A stretch of 64,000 nt of DNA, from positions 248,001 to 312,000 of the forward strand of contig JACAAK010000018.1 of assembly GCA_025093985.1 (NCBI GenBank), given 5' to 3'. This document shows, one piece after another, positions 1-11,124 of this stretch. The notes under the pieces were generated by a model. It saw only the letters and a list, made by a program, of their open reading frames with translations, searched no databases and was not told where the DNA came from. A program made the position numbers and the translations under genes. Source of the stretch: Calvatia gigantea (Eukaryota; Basidiomycota; Agaricomycetes; Agaricales; Lycoperdaceae). Every line of letters begins with the position of its first letter. Position 1 is the stretch's first letter.

Positions 1-1122
1 GGTGAGGTTCGCGAGTATTAATGAAACACCCCCGATATTGTTGGGACCAGTACCAACCTCTCGGCTGTCTCCTTCAACATCGAAAACGAGGTCAGAGTAG
101 ATGCTGCGAATGAAAAAGTATCCCTGAGGAAATCGATCACCCATTATGTCAGGGTGATTGGGTGAGCGTTCCTTTCCGGGTCCTGCCCTTTCCTACTGCT
201 TCCACGGTCACCCGATCAGGCATCGTCAGTTTTCTGTATTTGGCTGAGAAAGCATTGCCACAAGATTATTGTTCATAGGTCCAAGCACCTGCCACCCGCA
301 GTTGGTGTAGCATTAACACAAATTGGTAGCCTTAACATGACCCCAACTTCCCCGCACATCCTTAACGTATGGAACAGTATCCTCACGCGCTACATATCAA
401 GAAATTTTTGCTTGATCACGCGACAAAAACCGCGAACATTATTCCATGGTACTCCGACACAATGATTGGCGCCGAATGTTGCCAGATATCGCGACATCCA
501 GAGGGGCAAGCCGCCGAGCTCTTGCCGGATATTACGGTTGTGCGTTTCTTTTCTCCCAGTGTTTGTATGTTTGAGTTTGAACAACATTGGTTCAGTTGCC
601 TCATCATAGTGTAGTCTTCCTTTCGTCGGTTCCAATTGGGTTATTTAAATGAACTATAAACAACTTACTTTGCTGCTTGCTCCCCTTGGGTAATGAGAGC
701 GATGGCTCGTGAGGGATGTGTGCTTTGGCGACGTTCAAACGAACGACACTATGGTATGTGACACGAAAACCATCAGTGGCTCAATGCAGTTCGCCTGCGA
801 TTGAATGGGAAAGTAGACACCAAATCCACCCTCGCGCATTGTTTCGTGTGTGATATCGACACTATGATTTGGGATATGCCTTGCTATATAAATTCTCTAT
901 GCTAAGGCGAACGGGAACAGACCGCCCTCTCCCGAGCATCGTCCTCATGTCGCACATTCCGCAGGCTTCAGCGCTCTTTAATTTTGGGGGCGCGCCCCCC
1001 TATTACTCCTCGTGGAAGTCAAGATTCTTCTCGAACCGCGACTGGGTTAGGAAAGGTAAATCCTCGACTTTCTGGCGAAACCTGAGAGTTAAATTCACCA
1101 TCCATAACAGCCTCTCTGGGCA
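1..1122. other. no gene recognised
   Basis: Only short open frames overlapping on both strands are present. No protein motif, tRNA or repeat was recognised. The stretch could hold the 5' part of the ORF that starts at 1123 if that ORF has upstream exons. Confidence 0.4.
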
Positions 1123-1710
1123 ATGTCACTCGAGCCGAGCTTACCCTGTGATGTCTCTGCTGTATCAGTTCCAATAACCTCGACATATTCGCCTTTTGCG
1201 CGCCCTTACCATCTAAAGGAATACCTCTTCCTCCACGGTCTCAACCCATTGGGACAAATGCACGGGTGGATCAGAGAATACACCTACCCCATCCCTTCAC
1301 CTATCGTCCACATCTGCGATGACGATTGGCATATCGGGAGCTTGGATGTATCCGAAATGTTGGGAGTAACGGACCAGATAGGGAAGTTGAGCGTTGGCGA
1401 CGTGATTTGTTTCGTTGGGCATTTCATGGGGAGTAATTTGCTCTGGGAAAATTATCAGATGCTCGACGAGAATGTAAAACCATGTGTTTCGCTTGCATTC
1501 AAGCGGCGAATTTTGGGAGTCACCGCTGAGGATAGTACTCACTCAAAAGACTGGGAGGACTTTATATTTCGACGGGCAGAAGGTGTTACTCACCCTCCTC
1601 GAAATTCTGATCTGTTTCTCGGGAGGCGCATTGCTTGGAAGTTCACGATCTGGGCTGACTATTCCGTGCTTTGGGTCTCTGAGGAGTGCTCCCTTGCCCC
1701 AGAGATTTAG
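1123..1710 (+). CDS. hypothetical protein, 195 aa
   Basis: Open ATG-to-TAG frame with mixed composition and no low-complexity bias, which is long for this part of the window. I do not recognise a family. The middle reads like a soluble domain (an HICDDDWHIGSLD stretch near residue 65, then VGDVICFVGHFMGSN). There is no signal peptide and no transmembrane segment. The frame opens soon after a second overlapping ORF (869-1177), so an unseen intron is possible. It may be a real species-restricted gene or a chance ORF. Transcript data would decide. Confidence 0.3.
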   Translation: MSLEPSLPCDVSAVSVPITSTYSPFARPYHLKEYLFLHGLNPLGQMHGWIREYTYPIPSPIVHICDDDWHIGSLDVSEMLGVTDQIGKLSVGDVICFVGHFMGSNLLWENYQMLDENVKPCVSLAFKRRILGVTAEDSTHSKDWEDFIFRRAEGVTHPPRNSDLFLGRRIAWKFTIWADYSVLWVSEECSLAPEI

Positions 1711-2873
1711 GAACCGAAGGCCAACTTCGCGGCTCGCTCAGGGACTTCTATGCCGTCCCAACCAGGCGGAATTGTATACATCATACTGATATCATACAAA
1801 ATTCAAAGAGTGTGGTATTTGTCGTATAGAGAAGAGCATTCTTTGACCCAACCTAGATTCAAGTATGACGTTGACTTGGGAGAGCGATCATCCAGATACT
1901 GAAGCACTAGGTTTCGTTATGTATTGCAGTCAATAACAGCAATATTTTCGAATTCCTCCTTTAGCACAAAATGTAATCCACCTCTCAGGGCGTTTTCAAC
2001 CACCCCCCTTCTCCCACCAATATATTATATCGTTTTTTCCTTTGGAGAACAAAGTTGTCCTTGCGAGGGTTGGACTTCACGAGGCGTTCCCACGCAACTC
2101 GCTTCCGCACCTGACAGAGGCCAAAAATGAAGAGCGGAGTATAGAGGCCCTAGTAACCCTAAGTTTAGTGAAGTGTTTGGGCACCAGGCTATGACGTGAG
2201 TGGAAGAACTTGTTCGCTCATGTCGAGAGTTCACAGTCGCAAGATTTCACTCAGGGAAACGAGGAGAAAGATTGATTAAAGAAGGAATACAGCCATATCA
2301 TCTCCAACGAGGTTGGATTGATTGGGCCAGCCCTCATACAGAAGTGATTTGATCCGTCTCCAAAAGGGGCTCTTCGGTGTTGACTCGCCGAAGCCAATAA
2401 GTTATTCGCACATGCGATGTCACCGCTCTGCTGACAAACCCCAGCAACTCAGTCTTTTATGAACAACCAAAGGCTCCTAAAATATAAAAGCACCTCTCCC
2501 CAGTTCTCGATACAAAAAGCCGTCTTTGAGATGATTATGTGTGACGAGGGAATCAGGCACGAAAAATGCGTTTCAGGGATACTTAAACTATAAAGTGTGA
2601 GAACTTGAAGAAGTTTTGTGTTGTCGGCGTTCATCACTACATCCCTGAGCGTCTACTGAGCTTCTGTGAGAGTTGACAGGCATCATGTGTTGGGGTGGTC
2701 GGTGGGTTTCATCAGCCCGTTGTTCTCTTTTGTCCACCTCCAATCATTTATAAGTTCACGAGGCTTCAGCTTTTACTTACGTCCAAGTGTCCTTCCCCCT
2801 GCCCTTTTACCCCTCAACATCTTCCGAACCCGTTATTCCCAAACTGGCGTCAGTCCCTCTTAGTCGCTTCGTC
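1711..2873. other. no gene recognised; upstream region of the first metacaspase
   Basis: No supported coding region. The last 200 bp are pyrimidine-rich (runs of CCTTCCCCCTGCCC type near 2790-2830), as is common upstream of basidiomycete genes, and end just before the candidate ATG at 2874. Confidence 0.4.
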
Positions 2874-5223
2874 ATGATGGCGGAACATGGAAGCGTTGCC
2901 TTGTACCGCATAGCAGCTATATGTCCTGGGGCTCATCTTGCGAGCTTCGAGCTCGATGCTGGTAAGTCAGATTCTATCAATGGGCCTCAGTCATCTTCGC
3001 AACAGTTGACAATTGTTGAAGTCTTCATTGAATATTCGCATTACATTCCCCCAGATCGGCGCAAAACTTCTACAACTCCGGGACTTCGAAAGCTTCCTCT
3101 TGTCGCAAGCAACGGCCAAGGGGCGCCGGAAACCTAAGCTTGCTAACCCCGATACACAACCCCCCGCTCCCACCGAACAATTCCATCCAGCGAATGTCGG
3201 CGTTCTCTCGCCCACTCGGATATCTCCCAGAGGGCTGAGGCGCGGACCACGTAAAAAAGCTTTGTTAATTGGAATACGATATACGTTCCTCGAAGGACAG
3301 GAACTTGTTGGCCCTCACAAGGACGTCTTCGATATGAGGCGACTGCTTATCGGTGCGTCTCTGGATTATTCATCACAATCCCGCTGACATCGGTCATGAA
3401 ATAGAACGATATGACTACAGAGAGGATCAGATTACCATCCTGGTGGACACCGATGATCCCGGCCAAATGAAGCCTACACGTTCAAACATGGTGCGTAGGC
3501 TGTCTGATCACCCGTTCGTCTGTCTTAATGCAACCGTAGCTCGCTCAAATTAAAGAATTTACCGTGGACGCTCGGATGGGTGACAAGTTCTTCTTTCATT
3601 GTGAGAGCAACGCCTAGATTTCCTCTCGAATAATGGTCTTATTATCTTTTGAAGATGCGGGTCACTCAACACAAATCGAAAGTAACGATCTCGATGAGGA
3701 GGACGGTATGGATGAATGTACGTGGCACTTTCGGACATCTATGCCAGCCGTAACACCCGCCCTTACCAACTACAGGTCTTGTTCCCCTCGATGGAGGTTA
3801 CATCAGGGATAACGTGAGACTCAGCCTCTGCGATATTTGACCGAGCTGACGTTACCTGGTTTAGGACCTTCGCGAATTCCTGGTGAATCCTCTTCCTGCT
3901 GGATGTACCTTCGTGGTTGGTGTTAGTTAATCTACAGATCGTTCCGGGTGCTAATGAACTGAAGGCCGTCTTCGATACTTGTCATTCTGGGTCCTTACTC
4001 GGTGAGTATTGGTGTCCTTTCGACGCCGGAATGAATGCTCACGACTGAGTAGATCTGGAGCATGATAAGTGCAATGCTGTGTACACGCCATGGGTGTCGA
4101 AGGGAACAAGGAGATCGAAGTCGCTCTGGAGCTGTAGAGGTAGAGCGTAACCCCTCCTGCGCTGCAGTAATTGTCTGACAGGCCTAACTTCCCTCAGTGC
4201 GTCAACATGCAAAATTTCCTTCACCCCAATGTTCGAATGGGCCACGCTCGCTGTCCGGCGGATCAACAACCCACCACCAACGCCGAGCAGCCCCACGTAA
4301 TGGACGCGCAGTCTCTAGTGCCAACCGACCAAGAAGACCATCTATCCAACAGGTTTTGGATGATATAGCAAACAACGCCGTATTTCCATCGGCAACGTTT
4401 CCACTCAAGGTCATCACGAACTTTGCTAGATCCGTGATGCATCCGGCCCCATATATGCTGGATTCACCGCACCGGCGTACTTCCTCACCGGAGCGAATGT
4501 TTTGTGAAGGAAATTGTCGCGAACGGGATGAGAAGAAAAACCAGGATAATAAGCTTGTGGTATGTCACGACCTTTGACACTTTACGTTAATCTAAAACTG
4601 TGCTGCCCAGGTATCGCTTTCGGCTGCTCGGGACGACCAAAAATCTTGGGAAGACAGAAGTGGGGCTTCTATGACACAGGTACGAAAAACTTCTTGTCGC
4701 CGGACTCTCACTCGGTCAGCGCTGATGCTGCCAATGTCAACTGTCACAGGCTTTAATTAGACTACTGAGTAAGGCTTCCTACTCACCATTGTAACGCAAC
4801 GCTCATCCAGGCCAAGACGAAGATCCCGAGCCAACGTTCAAAAAACTGCTTACCCGAGTCAGGTGCGTGTTTCGTCCATTGTCCTATTCTCGTCCTATAC
4901 ATAGATTCTCCGTAGCCACGATCTCCATCGGTCATACGTCAAATTACACTACCAGGCCAGGGAGTACAAGAAACAATATCACGCTTACGCAGAGAATGCC
5001 CGTAAGAACAACCGGCCGATGCGAGAACCCCAAGAAGTCGAAATGAACAATTTCCAGGATCCCCAAGTGAGAAATGGTTACTAATCCTATGCATTATTCG
5101 TTACTGACATGCTGGTGCCCCAGTTATCAAGTTTGCACCCCCTGGTAAGAAGGCTGTGTCTGTGCCTCGTGTAATCCTCACCTGAAACTTTGCTAGAACA
5201 TGGATGACAAGCTGTGCCTCTGA
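2874..5223 (+). CDS. metacaspase-like cysteine protease (C14, caspase-like fold), multi-exon
   Basis: Caspase-like protease, expected to cut after basic residues as known metacaspases do. Spliced exons give the strand-1 motif RKKALLIGIRY (near 3250), GPHKDVFDMRRLLI, REDQITILVDTDD, then FFFHYAGHSTQ across an intron with the catalytic His at about 3663-3665. DEEDGMDECLVPLDG and YIRDNDLREFLVNPLP follow, then AVFDTCHSGSLLDLEH with the catalytic Cys at about 3980-3982, and VSLSAARDDQKSWED near 4612. Introns are about 50-60 bp (for example after 3353, 3489, 3600, 3719) and several exons are under 70 nt. The classical SGHG is AGHS here. The last exons end in a basic, coiled-coil-like stretch (REYKKQYHAYAENARKNN) and TGA at 5221-5223. 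The first exon is uncertain: the ATG at 2874 followed by GTAAGT does not join in frame to the exon at 3055, so a small exon may be missing. The next gene is a paralogue. Confidence 0.82.
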
Positions 5224-5487
5224 GAGTATTTATGAGCTTTGTTCCTATTTTATGAAATACCCCTATGTTTTCAACATCTCTGCATTATTTGGGTTTGGGG
5301 TTTATTATCTCAATACGGTTTGTGACCAGTAATCAAATAATGTAACCAGTAGTTCTAGCCCCTAATGTATCGGTATGTCCTGCTTATGACAGATTGGGCT
5401 TTTCGGTTCTCAATGGCAGTGTGGCGGACGCCTTAATCAGAAAATGATGCTCCTGCCGCTTTGAGCCCAGACATTTAACAGCTGAAG

Positions 5488-5497
5488 TATAAAAAGG
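5488..5497 (+). promoter_or_regulatory. TATA box upstream of the second metacaspase-like gene
   Basis: TATAAAAAGG lies about 130 bp upstream of the ATG at 5627, with a pyrimidine-rich stretch between. Position and sequence fit a core promoter. The transcription start is not visible from sequence alone. Confidence 0.5.
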
Positions 5498-5626
5498 CAG
5501 AAAATCTTGACGATTTTCCCCATGTTCTTCCGACTTCCGTTCTTATCCCTCTCCCGAGGCTCATCATCATCCCGTCCTGTCCCTATCGCATTCCATGATA
5601 GGATTCCCCACGACTGTTGTACCACA

Positions 5627-7475
5627 ATGAGCCAGCCTGGGGCATCCGCATTGAAGAGAAGAAAAGCACTTCTTATTGGTATCCGATACGCTGCCCACCC
5701 TGTCCAGTCTGTCAGGCTCTCAAAACCGCACCAGGACGTGGAGATGATGCGCAAGCTGTTGATTGGTAGGCATTTTTAAACGACGGTCACTCCCCCGAAC
5801 TCAACAGACAACTTAGAGGTCTTCTACTATCTGCCGGAAGATATCGTCGTTATGACGGACGGCCCAAAGGTCGCGGAACATTTGAAACCCACCAAGGAGA
5901 ATATTGTACGTCCATCCCGGTTCTTTTGCGCTGCGGAGGGCTGACGCATCAGTGCCAAGATACATCAAATGATTGACCTAGTTCTGGATCCGAAAGAAGA
6001 TGACGAGTTCTTTCTTTACTGTGAGTTGGAGTTAATCAGTCAATGATGGTCAATAATACATTAATCACATCCTAGACGCCGGACATGCGTATCAAGCGGA
6101 TGAAAGGCTACCAGGAAACGAACGAGACCATAAAGACGAATGTATGTCCTATCAGTTATTATACATACCTGCCGTCGGAAACCCACGGTTGTATCACAAG
6201 ATATCGTTCCAGTTGACGCTATGGGTGAATTGGCGCACGAACACCTAATGAAAAATGTAATTTTTGACGATGTAAGCCCCCGTGTCGCAAAGATAAGTGC
6301 TCCTGCTAACGAAAGCACACTTATATAGAAGCTAAAGGAGATTCTCATTCAGCCGCTCACGCACGCAGACGTGAAGTGTCAACTAATTGTGAGTTAATAA
6401 AGCATCTTGGATCTGGGATAGTTTTATGACGCAAATGTTTTGACTTAGGCTCTGATGGATACTTGCACGTCGGGAACACTTCTGGGTGAGTCCTTCCAAG
6501 ATATGCCAACGGGTTGAACAGAAATACTGAGAGTATTATGGGATCACTTCAGACCTAGAGCACGACTTGTGCAATAAAGTCGTTGGGTTGAAAAGTCTCT
6601 GTGAGTCTTTCCGACATTCTACTAACCCAGGCTAACCCTCAAGCAATAGTTTTCAGAATTATCAGAAGTCGTATGTCAACCGAAGCGCTAGTGACTGTTA
6701 TTTTTCTCAAAATTGTTTAGTCTTGGAAACCTCTCCGGAAGCGAATTCGATAGTCAGGGCACGCATAGCGGAATGGCTTAAAGATCCCAGACACGATTGC
6801 AACAGGATCTGCAATCGGAAATTGGCCCGCGTGAAGGCGAACGTTGTGAGTCGGCCTTCTCTCCCTGGCTACCTTCTCTGTTAAATACACTGCCTAGGTC
6901 TGTATCTCTGCGTGCGAGGACTCGCAAACCTTGGTAGAGACTCCGACAGGGAGAACCTTGGCAGATGTGCGTGGCATTAATTCTTCACGAGCATGTTCAG
7001 CTGAGATCGTATCCTCTGGCCCCCAGATGATGAACGATTACCTTCGGAGTAAGCCCGTCTCAGTTAAAAGCTGTATCAGAGGGTGCTCAACTATTGCAGA
7101 ACACAACAAACGACCTGGACTCAAGAAGCTCAACAGGTACATCCAGTACGTTACCTCCCTCCCATCACAGAACCGAGAGCTAAAGAAGCGATGTCAATAC
7201 CAACAGTGAAGAATTTAAGGACAACCATCGTCGGCTTCGGGCGGACTACAAGGTCCAGAAGAAGAGGTATCGTCAGGGCAAGCGGAACACACTCCCAACC
7301 AAACCTCCCAGCCGCAGTGAGAAACCGCTGGTATGTGTTTCTGGTGTTTGAAAATTTCAACTACTCCTCACAAATGTTGCCTTAGATTTCGAGCCTGCGG
7401 CCTTTGGTGAGTTTGGTTGAGCAATCTAACGAGTTCATCGCTGACTGTGTAGCAGAGGATGGGCACAACCCTTAA
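5627..7475 (+). CDS. metacaspase-like cysteine protease paralogue (C14), multi-exon
   Basis: Second caspase-like gene, same strand and order of motifs as its neighbour. The start ATG gives MSQPGASALKRRKALLIGIRY. Exons then read KPHQDVEMMRKLLI, LPEDIVVMTDGP, LVLDPKEDDEFFLYYAGHAYQ (catalytic His near 6084-6086, split by an intron), DIVPVDAMGEL, KLKEILIQPLTHADVKCQLI, ALMDTCTSGTLLDLEHDLCN (catalytic Cys near 6464-6466), CISACEDSQTLVETPTGRTLADV, and a basic tail ending in TAA at about 7473-7475. Introns are GT-AG and about 45-60 bp. Differences from the neighbour are AGHA for AGHS, DTCTSG for the usual D-x-C-H-S-G, and a loop with different acidic residues (DERLPGNERDHKDE). Both dyad residues are kept, so activity is possible, but substrate-pocket residues have diverged. 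Exon borders near 6540-6720 and 7140-7400 are my best guess. Confidence 0.78.
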
Positions 7476-7631
7476 GTTATGAATCATCATCGTATTTAAT
7501 ATCATACATTTATGTACTATCATACCACTACGAGGCTGGCTGGCACAGTATATACGAGTTTTCCGGACGATAGTAACAACGACACATAAGATCCATCTAA
7601 AGGATGTCGACAAAGGGGGCATTACCAATAA

Positions 7632-8732
7632 TCATACTTGAGAAGCGAGTCGGGAAACAACCCAAACCAAAACCAAGAGACCGAGACCGGGCGGGGACGA
7701 CCATCTGAGCCCATAAGCCCCGTCCACAAGGGGAACGGATTGACCAATAGTGCTATTCAGGCAGTCTAAAAGATTGGCGTCCGTATTGTTGGGTAGAGGC
7801 GAATCCGGCACGTTCGCGTCGTCACTGAAGACAGCGGTATTATTATAACTGTCCAGCGCCAGGACGACACTACTTGCACGATAGTACTGTATCGCTTGAC
7901 CTGGCGCAGGTGGACCGGAATCATTATAGGTAGCTGCAACAATGGAAGACGGAGAGGATATAAAGGAGTTGCAGTTTTCGACCAGGCTCGCCACCAAACT
8001 GGAAACTGTTGTGTTATCGGATAGCAACCGGAAGGTCGAGTTGGTTGAGTTCGACGGGATTTCTGCGGTTGTTAGGATGCCACCGGGACGTGTGCTATTG
8101 TGAATTCCACCATACTTCATGATATGTCAGCTCAGCGGCCAATAAAAAGGTGTCATGATAAGTACCTCTTGAGTGTGAAGATATGCCCCGGTTCCAACAA
8201 GTGCCCCGGTGCCCCAGACGACAGGCCAGAAATAGAAAGGAAAACCTAAACCAAACACCCCACGTGAGGATGAAACACCAGGATAGCCACTCCCGTATTG
8301 CCTGAGAAAACAGAAACCTGTGCTCAGCCTAAAGCACAGGGCAAGAGCATGATTATCATAAACGCACCGATTGCCAAAGACTTGACCTCTCTGACCCCCA
8401 CCCTGCGTTCGACCACCAAACAGTTGACCTTGCGGGATAGTGGTTATTGGTCCACCGCCTGGCGAAGTATCTGAGGCAGAACGTGTGCCTCCTCCGGCAG
8501 AAATCGAAGCTGGGTGGCCACCACCGTCACCACCACCGCTTCCACGGCCGCCACCTCCGCGCCCGCCTCCACCTTTACGCTTTTCTAGGCGTCGCTTTGG
8601 CTTCGAGATGCCCGGGAAGAAAACCATTGCGATGTCCTGTGAAAGTTGCGGGGTCCATGATATAGGTGGAAGTGTTAAAGAAGAACATGTGGACAAATTT
8701 CGCACAGCCTTTCCGTTTCCGGATATTTGCAT
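7632..8732 (-). CDS. glycine-rich basidiomycete protein with hydrophobic C-terminus (unknown function)
   Basis: Three exons on the minus strand. The first intron is 8302-8367 (66 bp, joins FGNR to QYGSGYP); the second is 8115-8165 (51 bp, joins LHTQE to YGGIHNS). Order: a basic stretch KPKRRLEKRK, a Gly-rich block of GGGGRGG type, GGGPITTIPQGQLFGGRT, the aromatic hydrophobic core RGVFGLGFPFYFWPVVWG, an N-glycosylation-rich Ser/Thr domain (NSTRPGG, NSTNSTF, DNTTVSSL), LVDGAYGLRW, and a C-terminal hydrophobic segment (LGLLVLVWVV) that could be a membrane or GPI-anchor signal. I recall this architecture as a multicopy Agaricomycete family without known function; only the architecture is visible here. 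ATG at 8732 is the longest start. A second ATG at about 8627 (MVFFPG) directly before the basic stretch is also plausible, and TTTCACAG before it could be an acceptor for an unseen first exon. Confidence 0.7.
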
Positions 8733-9555
8733 CGGCCAGATAGTCCGACGGCAAGGGACTAGAAGTCTAATAGGCCTTCAGCATCGCCTCATCGTCGTCC
8801 TTATGATCTTCAGGCGTTGACGATTGCGAATGTGTGAGGGAATGGAGAATCGTGATATGTCCAAGGAACAGCCATGTAGATATAGCATGGCTTTGACAAA
8901 CGAAGTCCGCAGTCTGCGGATGTGAAAATATGGACAACCCAGAACCCAGGGTGTTTCGGCTAAAACGTCATTGAGCTTCAACCCCTTTAGTTTTACCGAT
9001 GGCTCAAAACAACTTAGGCCCTAATTGGTTGATGGGATGCGAAAACTCTGAAGGTGCGGCGCGGGCAACGCTGCACATTCTCTCCTGAACTGTGGAAGTA
9101 GTAGCAGGGCGATAGAGTACTTATCATAGCCAAAGAAGCTCTGGTGATAAGCACAACCTCAAGGGCTCATCGAGCGCCATGCGTCATGACATCGCAAGGC
9201 GTGAAGTCACACTTCCCGAGACTTGGCATGTCACAGTGGCCTGGCCGGGCAATAATTGCCTCCGTCCACATAACTCTCTCATATTCTCCCTCCATTACCC
9301 CTCCTGCTGCCTTGGGAGGACCAACTTTTTCGCTCTCCCGTCCATCTCCGCATCATTGATATCACCGATAGAGTGACAGTGTCGGTCACTTCGGCGACGC
9401 TCACACCCACTTTGGTGCATCCCCCCCACCTACCTTTCGTCTTTCGTTCCCGCATCTCCTGTTTACCAGCACTTCGTCACGCCGCTTCGATCCATTTCAA
9501 GAGCATTTCGCGCATTTAAACCCTCGCATAAGTCACCTACTTGCAACCCGGTATT
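8733..9555. other. no gene recognised
   Basis: Intergenic. Short ORFs only. The right part (9280-9520) is C-rich on +, as promoters often are here, and lies upstream of the first unit of the tandem duplication. Confidence 0.4.
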
Positions 9556-9799
9556 TCCAGTACGCACATGTTGATCTGATGTGTAGGGCTGTGCTCACCT
9601 CGCTAGTCTAGAAAGCCATTCTTACCACATTCTCCTTGCATACCGCCATATTGCCCCCCCCCTCCCTAGCTTAAAGCCACCCCCAAGAACGTGAGGATGA
9701 CTTCTGCTGCGGATGACTCATCCTGACAACCATCCCACCAGTTCTATGTCCCTCTTGTAATACAAACTCCCAACGCATACCACAAATTTCCAAGTCAAA

Positions 9800-10396
9800 A
9801 TGGACGCGCCACTCGAGGACTTAGGTCTGAATCTCGGCGTCCCATTCCCCGAAACCGCAAACATACCCGAACTCATGGGCCTCAACATAGCCCTCAGAAA
9901 GACAAATATACACCGACCGGTCATGGACCCGGTCTTAACCAATGTATTCGGGGTTCCAGAGAGGTCCGAGGTCGAGGGAACGATCATGTTGGAGAATTTC
10001 GATGTCTTCAACGGCGTCAATGCAGCCGCTTTCGGTCCCCCCACTGAAAATCCAGCTAGTGAAGGCAACCAGGACTTTCAATTCAGAATATACGATCGAG
10101 AGCTGGCCACATGCCTACCGAAGAGGAGGCTCATTCTCAAACCACCTCGCGGCCCGTCCATCGTAGTTGTTCCACGGTGCAAGCCAAGGAGGGCTGTGAC
10201 GAGGGCCTGCGCAGAACTAACAATTTCCGAATGGATGCGACACCAAAGCGGCCTCCCAGCCAACGAGAGGATCAACGTACCGTTCCAACACATCTCGTAT
10301 CTCGTAGACGGCCAAGTCAAGGAGGTCGCTGTCTGGATGTACAGGGGGTTGGAGCCGGTGATGGGGGAGCCGGACACCTTCAAAATTCTGTTTTAG
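9800..10396 (+). CDS. hypothetical protein, tandem paralogue 1, 198 aa
   Basis: Intact single-exon ORF from ATG to TAG, in unit 1 of the tandem duplication. I do not recognise a family. The N-terminal half is acidic and hydrophobic (MDAPLEDLGLNLGVPFPETAN); the middle has TIMLENFDVFNGVNAAAFGP; the C-terminal half is basic (LILKPPRGPSIVVVPRCKP, then RRAVTRACAELTISEWMRHQ) and ends KEVAVWMYRGLEP...FKILF. There is no signal peptide, transmembrane segment or Cys/His cluster. The 194-aa paralogue at 11125 keeps the same blocks while third codon positions and the loop after AAFGP differ, which argues for selection on protein. The basic block followed by a helix could bind nucleic acid, but that is a guess. 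Confidence 0.65.
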   Translation: MDAPLEDLGLNLGVPFPETANIPELMGLNIALRKTNIHRPVMDPVLTNVFGVPERSEVEGTIMLENFDVFNGVNAAAFGPPTENPASEGNQDFQFRIYDRELATCLPKRRLILKPPRGPSIVVVPRCKPRRAVTRACAELTISEWMRHQSGLPANERINVPFQHISYLVDGQVKEVAVWMYRGLEPVMGEPDTFKILF

Positions 10397-10756
10397 TATG
10401 GGCGCTTTCCCTAAGCCGTTTACTGGCACAGCATCCTAAACTGTGAGTACCCCCACATACTCGAATACGAGATCGAAGTCCTGACTCAACCTCGTAGCCG
10501 TGATTGCGCAGCGCGACCATTCGTTCATTCGTTAATTTTGTACTTTTGCCCGTCCTTGCCCTCTTATGAATTTCATGTACTTGTGGCGACACACGAACCC
10601 TTTTGTACTATATTAGCCATGATTATGAGTATTGTAGAACCCACCTCACCAAATAATAATTGGCTTTCTACGAGAACAAACCAAAATAAATGCCAGTGGG
10701 GACGGAAAGGTGCTTCAAAAGTGTCAACAACAGGAGTGGGTCACGTACCGGTCTGT

Positions 10757-10764
10757 TATATATA
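10757..10764 (+). promoter_or_regulatory. TATATATA in conserved block, candidate core promoter
   Basis: Lies 361 bp after the first ORF and about 360 bp before the second, in the noncoding block shared by both duplication units. It may serve the second ORF. The spacing is long for a direct core promoter, so confidence is low. Confidence 0.25.
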
Positions 10765-11124
10765 CTAGAAACCTCAGCGCCCGCCACACGTCAATAACGT
10801 CAATTAAGCACAGAGCAGCGAGCCATAGAATGGGCCGGCCCCCGCGAGAGTAACGGAGGGGTAACAGGGGAGGGCCTCCTTCAGGACAGGTACCTCCAGT
10901 TACGTACCTGATTATCTGATGCGTAAGGCTGTGCTCGCCTTGCTCGTCCAGAAACCTTTCACCACATTTCCTCCCCTCTATTCGCTTTCATTCCTGCTCG
11001 GCTTTCGAGAACCTCTTGGTACACGTAAGAATCCCTCATTGCTGCAGATGACTCGTACTGACAGCTCCTCCCCAGAGACTTGTTTATGTTCTTGCTGTGA
11101 CGAATCCCAAAAACGTCGAGTCAG

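Larger units (their letters stand above)
9556..10890 (+). repeat. tandem segmental duplication, unit 1
   Basis: First of two direct copies, diverged but clearly alignable. The left border aligns around TTGATCTGATG (9571) with TTATCTGATGC (10912). The right border aligns around GAGAGTAACGGAGGGGTAAC (about 10846) with the same string at about 12225. The unit holds upstream sequence, one ORF, and a conserved noncoding block of about 240 bp after the ORF. Confidence 0.85.

Noticed and set aside
8440..8820. Plus-strand ORF, proline-rich, 126 aa
   Set aside because: Antisense shadow of the glycine-rich minus-strand gene.
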